Shown in pieces: positions 8,970 to 17,405 of a stretch of DNA of 64,000 nucleotides (within the stretch, counting starts at the first letter, position 1; every line of letters begins with the position of its first letter). Under the pieces are notes generated by a model. The model was not told the DNA's origin, made no database searches, and saw nothing but the letters and a program-made list of their open reading frames with translations. The translations under genes were made by a program, and so were the position numbers. The stretch covers positions 54,631 through 118,630 of the forward strand of contig JAAWAV010000020.1 of the NCBI GenBank assembly GCA_022792335.1. The letters are read 5' to 3'. The stretch is from Lachnospiraceae bacterium. GTDB lineage: Bacteria; Bacillota; Clostridia; Lachnospirales; Lachnospiraceae.

Positions 8970-9806
8970 ATGGACAGAGACGAGACAGAGAGAAAAGAGG
9001 CAGGAGAAAATAGAGCAGGTAGAACGTATATAGATAAAAACGGAAAGCAGAAAGAGGGAAGTCTGCTTCTGGTGGAGGATGACGAGGAGATTTGTCAGAT
9101 GTTCGGCGGATTTCTGGAAGCAGAGCATTATGAAGTAACGTGCGCTGCCGATGGAGAGGAGGCTTTGAGGAAATTTGGAGAGGGAGACTGGGATCTGGTG
9201 CTTCTGGACTTGAGACTTCCAAAACGAAGTGGTCTGGAGGTACTGCAGTGTATTCGAAAGGTCAGCACAGTACCGGTGCTGATACTTTCTGCAAAGGATA
9301 CGGACTCAGACAAAACGTTGGGCCTTTCCCTTGGGGCAGATGATTATGTGACAAAACCGTTTTCCGTCACAGAGGTGTTGGCACGGATTAAGGCGAATAT
9401 TCGAAGGAGTACGGAATACATTGCCAGCCGGCCGTCCGATGTGGCTTCCAAGACTTCGACTGGAGATTCTGAGAGGATTTTCTCTGACAGAGAGTGGGAG
9501 GAGTCCCTCACATGGGGGACCCTTGTATTGGATCAGGAAACGTATTCTGTCAGAAAAGGCGGAGAGGTGATAAAGCTGACGGTAAAAGAATTTGAAATTC
9601 TGCGTCTGCTTTTAAAGAATCCGAAAAAGGTCTATACAAAAGCACAACTTTATGCACAGGTTTGGCAGGAGGAGTTTCTGGCCGACGAGAATGCGATTCA
9701 GGTTCATATCAGCAGGCTGAGAAATAAGATAGAGGACGACCCTAAAAATCCCAGATGTATTGTTACAGTCTGGGGAATCGGATATCGACTGGGAGCAGGA
9801 CGGTGA
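8970..9806 (+). CDS. OmpR-family response regulator
   Basis: 278 residues. The receiver domain is at about 31-145 with acidic pair EDD, phospho-acceptor Asp80 in LVLLDLRLPKRSG and switch Lys in DYVTKPFSVTE. A linker follows, then a winged-helix DNA-binding domain at about 180-275 (KEFEILRLLLKNPKKVYTK, and IQVHISRLRNKIE). The first 30 residues are a charged extension outside the domain; the ribosome site at 8970 is weak, so the true start may be later. It overlaps the kinase gene by four bases (GTGA). With the kinase it probably controls the ABC transporter that follows. Confidence 0.92.
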   Translation: MDRDETERKEAGENRAGRTYIDKNGKQKEGSLLLVEDDEEICQMFGGFLEAEHYEVTCAADGEEALRKFGEGDWDLVLLDLRLPKRSGLEVLQCIRKVSTVPVLILSAKDTDSDKTLGLSLGADDYVTKPFSVTEVLARIKANIRRSTEYIASRPSDVASKTSTGDSERIFSDREWEESLTWGTLVLDQETYSVRKGGEVIKLTVKEFEILRLLLKNPKKVYTKAQLYAQVWQEEFLADENAIQVHISRLRNKIEDDPKNPRCIVTVWGIGYRLGAGR

Positions 9807-10663
9807 AGCGGGCGGCGGAAATGGCCTTTGCCGGCCGGGAGCTTGCAAGGATTCTGGATGAAAAAAGCGAAGAGAAACTGATGATTTTCACAGAGCGGGA
9901 GGAAACAAAGGAACTCTGCGCTCAAATCAACCGACTTTTGGAAGAAAGACAGCAGCTTAAGGCAGAATTTAAACGGAAGGAAGCGCTCACAGCACAGATG
10001 CTTTCCAATGTCTCCCACGATATCCGAACTCCCATGACGGTCTTGCTTGGCTATCTGGAAATGCTCCGCCTGCAAAACGGCACAGGGAGCATGGCCGGGA
10101 AGGCAGAGAAAAAAGCCCTTCAGATCATGGAACTGATGGAGCAATTTTTTACCTTATCCAGACTGGAAGCTGGAGAAGAACAACTGGTATCGCAGCGCTT
10201 TGAGCTTGGCGAGGTCTGCCGGGAATGCGTGCTGGATTTCTATGAGATTCTGACAGGGAAACAGTTTCAGGTGGAAATCTCCATTCCAGAAGAACCTGTA
10301 TTTCTTTTTGGGGACGAGGCGGCCCTCCGGCGGATTTTATGCAATCTGATTTCCAATGGAGTACGCTATGGCGGAGAAGGAAATTATCTTGGATTTTTTT
10401 TGAAAACGGAGTCGTCTTTTGCCCAGATTCAGGTGAAAGACAGAGGGAAGGGAATGGAGCAGGAAGCGCTTTCCCATGTATTTGACCGGCTTTTTCGAGC
10501 AGAGAGAGACAGTTCAGGGGATACTTATGGGACTGGACTGGGACTTTCGATTGCAAAGAGACTGGCCAGCCAGATGGGAGGGGAGCTTTCTGTTTCCAGC
10601 GAACCTTTTGTGGAAACCTGCTTTACTCTGAAATTTCCTCTGGCAGAAGAAAGAAATTCGTAA
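9803..10663 (+). CDS. Soluble sensor histidine kinase
   Basis: I place the start at GTG 9803, which overlaps the regulator stop and has GGGAGCAGGA just upstream; an ATG at 9755 is possible but lies deep in the previous gene. The resulting 286 residues have no membrane segment. An N-terminal helical region precedes HisKA with SNVSHDIRTPMTVLLG (His72), then HATPase motifs NLISNGVRYGG, KDRGKGM and GTGLGLSIAKR. Cytoplasmic kinases of this type next to an ATPase/permease pair are common in clostridial peptide-antibiotic response modules. The signal is unknown and may come through the transporter. Confidence 0.88.
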   Translation: MKRAAEMAFAGRELARILDEKSEEKLMIFTEREETKELCAQINRLLEERQQLKAEFKRKEALTAQMLSNVSHDIRTPMTVLLGYLEMLRLQNGTGSMAGKAEKKALQIMELMEQFFTLSRLEAGEEQLVSQRFELGEVCRECVLDFYEILTGKQFQVEISIPEEPVFLFGDEAALRRILCNLISNGVRYGGEGNYLGFFLKTESSFAQIQVKDRGKGMEQEALSHVFDRLFRAERDSSGDTYGTGLGLSIAKRLASQMGGELSVSSEPFVETCFTLKFPLAEERNS

Positions 10664-10727
10664 GGTTTGGTTCAGGACTTAGAAAGTTCTGTCTGCTAGA
10701 ATGGTTTCAGAACGGGAGGAGACAACG

Positions 10728-11699
10728 ATGACATATCTTTTGGAAACCCGCGGACTGGGAAAAGAGATCAGGAAGCAGAGAATTGTGACCGATTTATCAA
10801 TGCACGTGAAGAAAGGGGAAATCTACGGATTTCTGGGGCCCAACGGAGCGGGAAAAACCACAGTATTAAAGCTGGTAACGGGCCTGCTGAAACCGACAGA
10901 AGGAGAAATTGTCCTTTTCGGAAAACGGACGGGAAGAAACGGCGGTACGGAAAAGGTTGACAGAAGAGAATATGGAAACAGAGCGGATCGGGATCTTTCC
11001 TATGCTTTGAAACGGATGGGGATCCTTCTGGAGTTTCCTGTGTTTTACGACTGGTTGACAGGGAGGGAAAACCTGGAACTTCACCGGGAGTATATGGGAT
11101 ATTACCGACATGGAAGTATCGAAGAGGTTCTTAGGCTGCTTCGACTGGAGGAAGTAGCAGACCGGCCGGTGAAAGATTATTCCCTGGGGACGAAGGAGCG
11201 ACTGGGAATTGCCAGGGCGATGCTTTGCAGGCCAGAGCTTCTGATCCTTGACGAGCCCTTAAACGGATTAGATCCGGAGGGGATCCGGCAGGTTCGGGAA
11301 CTTTTAAAAGGACTTTCTCTGGAATATGGAGTGACTGTTCTGATTTCCAGCCATATTTTGTCGGAGGTGGAAAGCATCGCAGATACGGTCGGTATTCTTT
11401 CAAAAGGAAGGCTTAAGGAAGAGATTTCCATGAAAGAACTTTTGGAAAAAAGCGTTTCCTTTGTTGAGGTTCTGGCAGCGGACAGGAAAAAGGCGGCTTT
11501 CCTGTTTGCAGAAGCGTTAAACCTTTCAGAGTTTCAAATGATGGAGGATGGAAAATTCCGCATTTATAAAGAGGGAATTTCCGTGGAGAGGCTGGCAAAG
11601 ATCCTTACGGAAGGAGGGGCCGGGGTCCTGTCTATCGGCCGGAAAACGGAGACGCTGGAAGACTATTTTTTAAAACTTGTAGGGGAGGGACTGCAATGA
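10728..11699 (+). CDS. ABC transporter ATP-binding protein (BcrA/lantibiotic-immunity type)
   Basis: I chose ATG 10728 because GGGAGGA lies 7 bases upstream; ATG 10701 would add nine residues without a good ribosome site. The 323-residue protein has Walker A GPNGAGKTT, signature SLGTKERLGIARAM, Walker B LLILDEPLNGLDP and the switch His in ISSHILSEVE. An unusual charged insertion (RTGRNGGTEKVDRREYGNRA) of about 25 residues lies between Walker A and the Q-loop. It overlaps the permease by four bases (ATGA). The pair most likely exports or removes a peptide or other membrane-active compound under control of the adjacent two-component system. Confidence 0.9.
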   Translation: MTYLLETRGLGKEIRKQRIVTDLSMHVKKGEIYGFLGPNGAGKTTVLKLVTGLLKPTEGEIVLFGKRTGRNGGTEKVDRREYGNRADRDLSYALKRMGILLEFPVFYDWLTGRENLELHREYMGYYRHGSIEEVLRLLRLEEVADRPVKDYSLGTKERLGIARAMLCRPELLILDEPLNGLDPEGIRQVRELLKGLSLEYGVTVLISSHILSEVESIADTVGILSKGRLKEEISMKELLEKSVSFVEVLAADRKKAAFLFAEALNLSEFQMMEDGKFRIYKEGISVERLAKILTEGGAGVLSIGRKTETLEDYFLKLVGEGLQ

Positions 11700-12409
11700 G
11701 AAAACTGATCTGGCTGGAATGGAAAAAGAACCGTACCGGGCGGTATGTGAGAAACGCTTTTGTGCTGGCGACCCTTCTGGCTCTGCTTGTCTACGGAATG
11801 GCTTTTTTGGGGATTGCCGATGATCCGGTAACCGGTACGCTGGATATGGCTCCTGGAATGTCCGGCATTTCGGCTGTCGTAGAATTTTTGACAAACAGTG
11901 TTTCCTTCGTATTTACAGGGGTGATGCTGGCAGCTTTTGTCGTGAGCGCTTACAAAAATGGGACCATGGCCCTGATGTTTTCCTATCCCATAGGCCGCAG
12001 GAAGCTTTTTAGCGCCCAGCTTCTCGCCGTGTGGATCTTTAATTTTGGGACCTTGGTTCTTACCAAGCTGTTTCTCTATGGCTGCCTGGAACTGGGGAAA
12101 AGATTCCATGAGACTTCTTCGTTCCAGTTGGATTTTCAGATGGGAAGCCTTTCTTTTTACAGTGCGCTTTTTCTCTCCTCGGCCCTGGTTGTGACCATTG
12201 GTTTTCTTGCACTCTTTGTAGGGCTCTTCACAAAATCCTCCAAGGCAACGGTGATTGCTTCCTTTTTGGTGGTATTTCTGATTCAGGGGAGCCTGGGAGA
12301 AATCAGTCTGGCGGGGAATTATGGATTTCGCTTGGTTCTGGCGTTTCTTGCTCTCATCCTGATGGCAGAAAGTGTGGTTATGGTGGAAAAACGGGATATG
12401 TTATCTTAG
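11696..12409 (+). CDS. ABC-2 type permease
   Basis: 237 residues with about six hydrophobic segments. The start MRKLIWLEWKKNRTGRY is typical of ABC-2 permeases from bacitracin or lantibiotic resistance transporters. The segment MALMFSYPIGRRKLFSAQLLA is the conserved cytoplasmic coupling region of that family. It is translationally coupled to the ATPase and ends the operon. The transported compound cannot be deduced. Confidence 0.85.
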   Translation: MRKLIWLEWKKNRTGRYVRNAFVLATLLALLVYGMAFLGIADDPVTGTLDMAPGMSGISAVVEFLTNSVSFVFTGVMLAAFVVSAYKNGTMALMFSYPIGRRKLFSAQLLAVWIFNFGTLVLTKLFLYGCLELGKRFHETSSFQLDFQMGSLSFYSALFLSSALVVTIGFLALFVGLFTKSSKATVIASFLVVFLIQGSLGEISLAGNYGFRLVLAFLALILMAESVVMVEKRDMLS

Positions 12410-12440
12410 AATTGTGAAAATTTTTGAAAGAATTGGATTT

Positions 12441-12528
12441 ATCCGCCTGCCTGGGGGCCTTTATGTTACACTGTCTGTGCAATGACAGGAATCATAGTTG
12501 GCTCATAACAGGCAGGCGGATGGTTTTA
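12441..12528 (+). terminator. Long hairpin with 13-base arms in the gap before the second sugar transporter
   Basis: ATCCGCCTGCCTG (12441-12453) is perfectly complementary to 12509-12521. The 55-base interior contains two further short pairings (TTATG 12461-12465 with CATAA 12504-12508; CTGTC 12471-12475 with GACAG 12484-12488), so a nested, elongated structure is possible. A short T-rich run (TGGTTTTA) follows. It may terminate the permease transcript or be a structured RNA. The 327-base gap otherwise contains only the operator/promoter at 12681-12704. Confidence 0.5.
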
Positions 12529-12680
12529 GGTAGACATAAGGAACGGATGATTCATCTTCTGGCATCTGTTGGAATGCCGTCAAAATAACGGAAAATAACC
12601 TATTTTACACTTCTAAAATATAAAAGATATATAAAATCCCCCTATAAAACAAAAATAATTCTCCCTTTTCTAATCGATGG

Positions 12681-12704
12681 TCTTTGCTATACTTATAGCA
12701 AAGA
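12681..12704 (+). promoter_or_regulatory. Palindromic operator overlapping the -10 box of the second sugar transporter operon
   Basis: TCTTTGCTATA (12681-12691) and TATAGCAAAGA (12694-12704) form a perfect 11-base inverted repeat with a two-base centre. TATACT at 12688-12693 inside it fits a -10 box, although no good -35 is present 17 bases upstream. A protein bound here would cover the promoter. The transporter ATG follows 32 bases after the palindrome. Confidence 0.65.
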
Positions 12705-12736
12705 AACGTGCAAAGTCGGTATGAAGGGGTGAGAGA

Positions 12737-14248
12737 ATGCAGGATGTAATCGTTTCTATGGAAAACATCAGCAAAAGTTTTCCTGGAGTGAAGGCGCTGG
12801 ATAACGTACAGTTTGAGCTTCGGGCCGGAGAGGTCATGGCTCTTCTGGGAGAGAACGGCGCAGGAAAATCGACCTTGATGAAAATCCTCAGCGGCGTCTA
12901 CACGAGAGACGGCGGGACCGTACGCATTTTTGGACAGGAATATGGAGATATGACGCCTAAACAGGCCCAGGCGGCCGGAGTCGCGATCATTCATCAGGAA
13001 TTAAATATGTGTAGGCATCTGTCTGTGGCGGAGAACATGTTCCTGGGCAGAGAGGTAAAAGGAAAGATTGCTCTGAATAATGCAAAGATGGAAGAGGAGG
13101 CGGGAAAGATTCTGGACGATCTGAAGATTGACATCAGTCCGAAACAGATTGTCGGAGATTTGCCCGTATCGAAGCAGCAGATGGTGGAGATTGCGAAAGC
13201 TCTTTCTATCAATGCGAAAGTTCTGATTATGGATGAGCCGACCTCGGCTCTGACAGCCAAGGAAATTGACGATTTGTTCCGGATTATCCATAAGCTTAAG
13301 AGCGAGGGCCATGGAATCGTCTATATTTCTCACCGGCTGGAGGAACTTCAGCATATCGTAGACCGGGTTACCATTATGCGGGACGGCCAGTATATCACCT
13401 GCCAGAACTTTGCAGAGATGAGCATGGACCAGATCATTGCGGGCATGGTAGGCCGGGAGATCAAAGAAAAGTTCCCTCACGTGGAATGTGAGAAGGGAAA
13501 GAAAATTTTTGAGGTGAAAAACCTGAATGCCGGGAAACTGGTCCGGGATATCAGCTTTTCCGTATACGAAGGAGAGATTGTGGGCTTTGCCGGGCTGATG
13601 GGCGCTGGGAGAACGGAGACGACCAGGGCAATTTTCGGTGCGGATCCGAAAGAAAGCGGAGAGATTTTTGTGGATGGGAAGGAAGTCCGGATCCACTGTC
13701 CCATGGACGCCATCAAAAACGGCGTGGTACTAGCACCGGAGGACAGAAAGAAAGACGGGCTTTGTACAAAGTTAAGCATCCGGCAGAATCTGGCGCTCCC
13801 CAATCTGGATCTGGTCTGCAGCAGTCTGGGAGTGGTGAACAGAGGAAAAGAACAGAAACTCTGTGACGAGGCTGTGGAGAATCTGAAGATTAAAACGCCC
13901 AACGTGGATATTGATTCCGGAAATCTTTCCGGCGGGAACCAGCAGAAAGTGGTCGTCGGAAAATGGCTGGCAAGAAATTCCAGAGTTGTGATTTTTGACG
14001 AACCTACCAGAGGTATCGACGTAGGCGCCAAGGTTGAGATCTACAACCTGATCAATGAATTGAAAAAGAAAGGGATTGCCGTGATCATTGTATCTTCGGA
14101 GATGCCGGAGGTCATGGGCGTCGCGGATCGGATTATCGTCATGTGCGACGGGCGCATTACCGGAGAGGTGATGGCCAAGGAGACCTCTCAGAATGAGATC
14201 CTAACGCTTGCTACCTCGTTTGAAAATAAAAACATTGCCAGTCATTGA
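12737..14248 (+). CDS. Sugar ABC transporter ATP-binding protein (RbsA-like, CUT2)
   Basis: 503 residues, two ABC domains. Domain 1 has intact Walker A GENGAGKST (residues 38-46), a Q-loop HQELNM, signature LPVSKQQM and Walker B VLIMDEPTSAL. Domain 2 has the degenerate Walker A usual in the family (GLMGAGRTE), signature LSGGNQQK and DEPTRGIDVGAK. It energises import by the permease encoded next. It has an AGGGGTGA ribosome site and lies just downstream of a palindromic operator. The sugar is not determined; the associated binding protein looks ribose- or inositol-like rather than MglB-like. Confidence 0.94.
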   Translation: MQDVIVSMENISKSFPGVKALDNVQFELRAGEVMALLGENGAGKSTLMKILSGVYTRDGGTVRIFGQEYGDMTPKQAQAAGVAIIHQELNMCRHLSVAENMFLGREVKGKIALNNAKMEEEAGKILDDLKIDISPKQIVGDLPVSKQQMVEIAKALSINAKVLIMDEPTSALTAKEIDDLFRIIHKLKSEGHGIVYISHRLEELQHIVDRVTIMRDGQYITCQNFAEMSMDQIIAGMVGREIKEKFPHVECEKGKKIFEVKNLNAGKLVRDISFSVYEGEIVGFAGLMGAGRTETTRAIFGADPKESGEIFVDGKEVRIHCPMDAIKNGVVLAPEDRKKDGLCTKLSIRQNLALPNLDLVCSSLGVVNRGKEQKLCDEAVENLKIKTPNVDIDSGNLSGGNQQKVVVGKWLARNSRVVIFDEPTRGIDVGAKVEIYNLINELKKKGIAVIIVSSEMPEVMGVADRIIVMCDGRITGEVMAKETSQNEILTLATSFENKNIASH

Positions 14249-14265
14249 CAGGAGGGAGAGAAGTT

Positions 14266-15282
14266 ATGAATACCAAAAAACAAAATCCCTGGAAGCGGCT
14301 GATGGGAATCCGCGGAATGGGAGCCGCACTGACGGCCTTCGCAGGTTTTATTATCCTCTATATTGCCTTCGGCCTGATTAATTCGGCCGTGTTTTCCGGG
14401 CAGAATGTTATGAATCTGTTACGTTCCATGTCCAAATACCTGCTGATTGGAATTGCACAGAGCTTTATTCTGATTACAGGCAACATTGATCTGTCCATCG
14501 GTTCTATGGTCGGTATGAGCGCCATGATCAGCGCGACAATGATGGCGAAGGCATTTCATCCCGTTATCGCAATCCTAATCGCTCTGATCAGTTGTCTGGC
14601 AGTAGGGCTGGTCAATGGCTTCCTGGTTGGAAAGTTCCGCCTGCCTCCTTTCATTGCCACTTTGGGAACCATGTTCGTGGCAAGAGGCATCGCCTATATG
14701 GTAAACGGAAACAGAAACACGGACGCCATTACCACAGGGATTGGAAAAGAAGCGGGCGACAGCTTCCAGAGCTTTTTCTACTACGGTTCTGTGTTTAAAA
14801 TTTATAATGCATTCTGGATTGCCCTGATTGTCTTTATCATCATGTTTTTCATTTTGTCCAAGACCAGGACGGGGCGACACATCTATGCCATCGGTTCAAA
14901 CATCGACGCGGCGAAGTTATCCGGCGTCAATATTGTGGCGACGACCACGAAAGTGTATCTGATCAGCGCCGTTTGCTCCTGGCTGGTCGGTTTGATTCTC
15001 TGTGCGCAGGCAGGTATGGGCAACATGGAAGCCGGTTTGAGCTATGAGATGTACGGCGTGGCGGCAGGCGTCATCGGAGGCGTCTCTCCTCTGGGAGGAA
15101 CGGGACTCTTACTCGGGACTCTGGCAGGCTCGGCTGTATGGCAGACTTTGGAAAACGGTCTGAATATGATTGGCGCCCAGGTCGGTATTCAGCGTCTGGT
15201 GATCGGCATCATCGTGGTATGCGCCGTGCTCTTAGACGTAGTGGTACGCAACGGGCAGTTTGGAAGAAGGAAAAAAGCTTAA
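14266..15282 (+). CDS. Sugar ABC transporter permease (RbsC-like)
   Basis: ATG 14266 is favoured because AGGAGGGAG lies just upstream; the earlier ATG at 14245 overlaps the ATPase stop and sits upstream of that ribosome site. The 338-residue protein has about eight to ten membrane segments and CUT2 motifs: GNIDLSIGSMVGMSAM, LPPFIATLGTMFVARG and GVAAGVIGGVSPLGG. It forms the transport channel with the ATPase at 12737 and probably works with the tandem binding protein at 15338. The three genes are closely spaced and end at a terminator. Confidence 0.93.
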   Translation: MNTKKQNPWKRLMGIRGMGAALTAFAGFIILYIAFGLINSAVFSGQNVMNLLRSMSKYLLIGIAQSFILITGNIDLSIGSMVGMSAMISATMMAKAFHPVIAILIALISCLAVGLVNGFLVGKFRLPPFIATLGTMFVARGIAYMVNGNRNTDAITTGIGKEAGDSFQSFFYYGSVFKIYNAFWIALIVFIIMFFILSKTRTGRHIYAIGSNIDAAKLSGVNIVATTTKVYLISAVCSWLVGLILCAQAGMGNMEAGLSYEMYGVAAGVIGGVSPLGGTGLLLGTLAGSAVWQTLENGLNMIGAQVGIQRLVIGIIVVCAVLLDVVVRNGQFGRRKKA

Positions 15283-15337
15283 ACAAAAAGCTGAACCGCA
15301 GAAAGCGGATAAGCAATATAAAAGAAGGAGGAATAAG

Positions 15338-17209
15338 ATGAAAAGAAAGGTATTGGCAATGCTCTGTGCCCTCGTAATGGTGGTGACAGCTCTGGCAGGA
15401 TGTGGCAGCGACAAAAAAGAAACTGCAGCTCCGGTAGAAGGTACAGAAAAGAAAGAAGAGAACAAAGAGAGTAAGGAGACCGAGGCTCCTGAGACACAGG
15501 GCGCTTCCGGCGACGTGAAGATTGCCTTGATTACCATGGATTCCGTGGATCAGCACTGGGTGAACTTAAATGAAGGCGCTCAGAAAGCGGCAGGAGAACT
15601 GGGCGTGGAGGTTACGCTTCTTGCTCCCAACATGAAAGACGACGCGCAGCAGATTGAGTGTGTAAACAACGCGGTGGCAGGGAAGTACAATGCCATTATG
15701 GTGGCGGCCAATGGTCCTGACGCTATCTCTTCTGCTCTGAAAGAAGCGCAGTCTGCTGGTATCAAGATTGTTTATGTAGATTCTCCGGCCAATGTGGATG
15801 CAGAAGCGACCTTCTCCACCGACAACAAGGCGGCGGGAAAGATTGCAGGAGAAGAGATGATCAAGGCTCTGGAAGCAGCAGGGATCACTTCCGGTGATAT
15901 CGGTATTGTGAACGTCAACGCTTCCACAGAGACTGCAGTGGCCCGTGAAGAGGGTTTCCGTTCCGCATTTGAGGGCAAGGGATATACTCTTTTGGAGACT
16001 CAGTACGGCGAAGGCGACGCCGCGAAATCTCAGACGATTGCAGAAAATTACATCACTCAGGGTGTTGTGGGTATCTTCGGAACCAACGAAGGCTCCACTA
16101 CCGGTACGGGAAATGCCATCAAGGCTTCTAGCTCCGACGTCATCGGCGTGGGCTTTGACAAGTCTGACGCCATTCAGAACCTGATTGCAGACGGCTACCT
16201 GCTCTGCACCATGGCTCAGAATCCGGATGTGATGGGATATGAAGGTGTGAAGGCCGCTGTTGCCGCTGTAAATGGCGAGAGCCTTGGCGGCAAGGTGACA
16301 GATACGGGCGTGTCTGTCCTTACCAAAGAAACTCTCGGGGGATCAAGCGAGGGAAGCACTGGCGGAAGCTCTGATGTGAAAGCCAGCAAAGAATGGAAAA
16401 TTGCTCTGATTACTATGGATTCCGTGGATCAGCACTGGGTAAGCCTTCATGAAGGCGCTCAGGAAAAGGCAAAAGAGCTGGGGGTGGAAGTGACCTTCAT
16501 GGCGCCCAACAGCAAAGACGACGCACAGCAGATTGAGTGTGTGAACAACGCTGTGGCCGGCAAGTATGACGCGATTATGGTAGCAGCCAACGGGCCTGAC
16601 TCCATTACGTCCGCTCTGAAAGAAGCTCAGGCAGCAGGAATTAAGATCGTTTATGTAGATTCTCCTGCAAATCTGGAAGCGGAAGCCACCTTCTCCACCG
16701 ACAACAAGGCGGCAGGAAAGACGGCAGGCGAGGAGATGCTGAAAGCTCTGGCAGAGGCAAATGTGACATCTGGAAACATCGGTATTGTCAACATCAATGC
16801 TTCTACTGATTCCACAGTGAACCGCGAGGCCGGATTCCGGGAAGCGTTTGAAGGAAAAGGATTTACTCTTCTGGAAACACAGTATGGGGAAGGTGACGCG
16901 GCCAAGTCCCAGACCATTGCCGAGAATTACATTACCCAGGGCGTGGTAGGTATTTTTGGTGCAAATGAAGGCGCTACCACTGGTGTTGGAAACGCCATCA
17001 AGGCCAACGGCTCAGGAATCATCGGAGTAGGATTCGATAAGTCGGACGCTATTTTGAACCTGATTGAGGACGGACATATTCTTTGTACGATGGCTCAGAA
17101 TCCTGACGTGATGGGAGCTTTGGGCGTGGAAGCCTGCGTAAAGGCTCTTGAGGGAGAAAACCTCGGTGGTGCAGTGACAGATACGGGCGTTTCTGTTCTC
17201 ACGAAATAA
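15338..17209 (+). CDS. Tandem-domain sugar-binding lipoprotein
   Basis: Start chosen at ATG 15338, preceded by AAGGAGG; a longer frame from 15260 has no ribosome site. The 623-residue product has a signal peptide with lipobox LAGC (Cys22) and a Glu/Lys/Thr linker. Two complete Peripla_BP_4 domains follow at about 60-330 and 352-623, joined by a Gly/Ser linker (ETLGGSSEGSTGGSS). Each begins KIALITMDSVDQHWV and ends TDTGVSVLTK, so the second is a recent copy of the first. Both keep the same binding-site stretches (DSPAN, STDNKAAGK, GVGFDKSDAI), so both may bind ligand. Sugar-binding proteins normally have one domain. Ligand unknown; ribose- or inositol-like by family. Confidence 0.92.
   Translation: MKRKVLAMLCALVMVVTALAGCGSDKKETAAPVEGTEKKEENKESKETEAPETQGASGDVKIALITMDSVDQHWVNLNEGAQKAAGELGVEVTLLAPNMKDDAQQIECVNNAVAGKYNAIMVAANGPDAISSALKEAQSAGIKIVYVDSPANVDAEATFSTDNKAAGKIAGEEMIKALEAAGITSGDIGIVNVNASTETAVAREEGFRSAFEGKGYTLLETQYGEGDAAKSQTIAENYITQGVVGIFGTNEGSTTGTGNAIKASSSDVIGVGFDKSDAIQNLIADGYLLCTMAQNPDVMGYEGVKAAVAAVNGESLGGKVTDTGVSVLTKETLGGSSEGSTGGSSDVKASKEWKIALITMDSVDQHWVSLHEGAQEKAKELGVEVTFMAPNSKDDAQQIECVNNAVAGKYDAIMVAANGPDSITSALKEAQAAGIKIVYVDSPANLEAEATFSTDNKAAGKTAGEEMLKALAEANVTSGNIGIVNINASTDSTVNREAGFREAFEGKGFTLLETQYGEGDAAKSQTIAENYITQGVVGIFGANEGATTGVGNAIKANGSGIIGVGFDKSDAILNLIEDGHILCTMAQNPDVMGALGVEACVKALEGENLGGAVTDTGVSVLTK
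15521..17209 (+). repeat. Imperfect direct duplication of about 880 bases inside the binding-protein gene
   Basis: The segment beginning at 15521 recurs in frame at 16400, an offset of 879 bases (293 codons). Long stretches such as ATGGATTCCGTGGATCAGCA are identical. The two copies differ mainly at third codon positions, which points to a duplication kept under selection. Confidence 0.9.
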
Positions 17210-17252
17210 GAGACAGCAGCTATCCTGTTTTACAGGAAGAACACAGAGAAAG

Positions 17253-17281
17253 CCGCCGGGAGCATTTCCGGCGGTTTTCTT
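17253..17281 (+). terminator. Terminator after the tandem binding protein
   Basis: CCGCCGG (17253-17259) pairs with CCGGCGG (17268-17274) and is followed by TTTTCTTT. It ends the second sugar-transport operon and separates it from the regulator genes. Confidence 0.88.
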
Positions 17282-17344
17282 TGTGCACAGGGGCGCGGGA
17301 GGAAACTAGTTTGGACGGGCTTATATAGCAGTGAAGAGGAATAC

Positions 17345-17382
17345 TTGTCAGGAAAGAGTTCTTTCGATTATAATAGAAAGAA
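17345..17382 (+). promoter_or_regulatory. Promoter of the second AraC-type regulator operon, with inverted repeat
   Basis: TTGTCA (17345-17350) and TATAAT (17369-17374) are 18 bases apart. The -10 box is flanked by 7-base inverted arms TTCTTTC (17359-17365) and GAAAGAA (17376-17382), a possible autoregulatory site. Confidence 0.7.
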
Positions 17383-17405
17383 GAACGTAGGGGAGAGGAG
17401 AGGCA

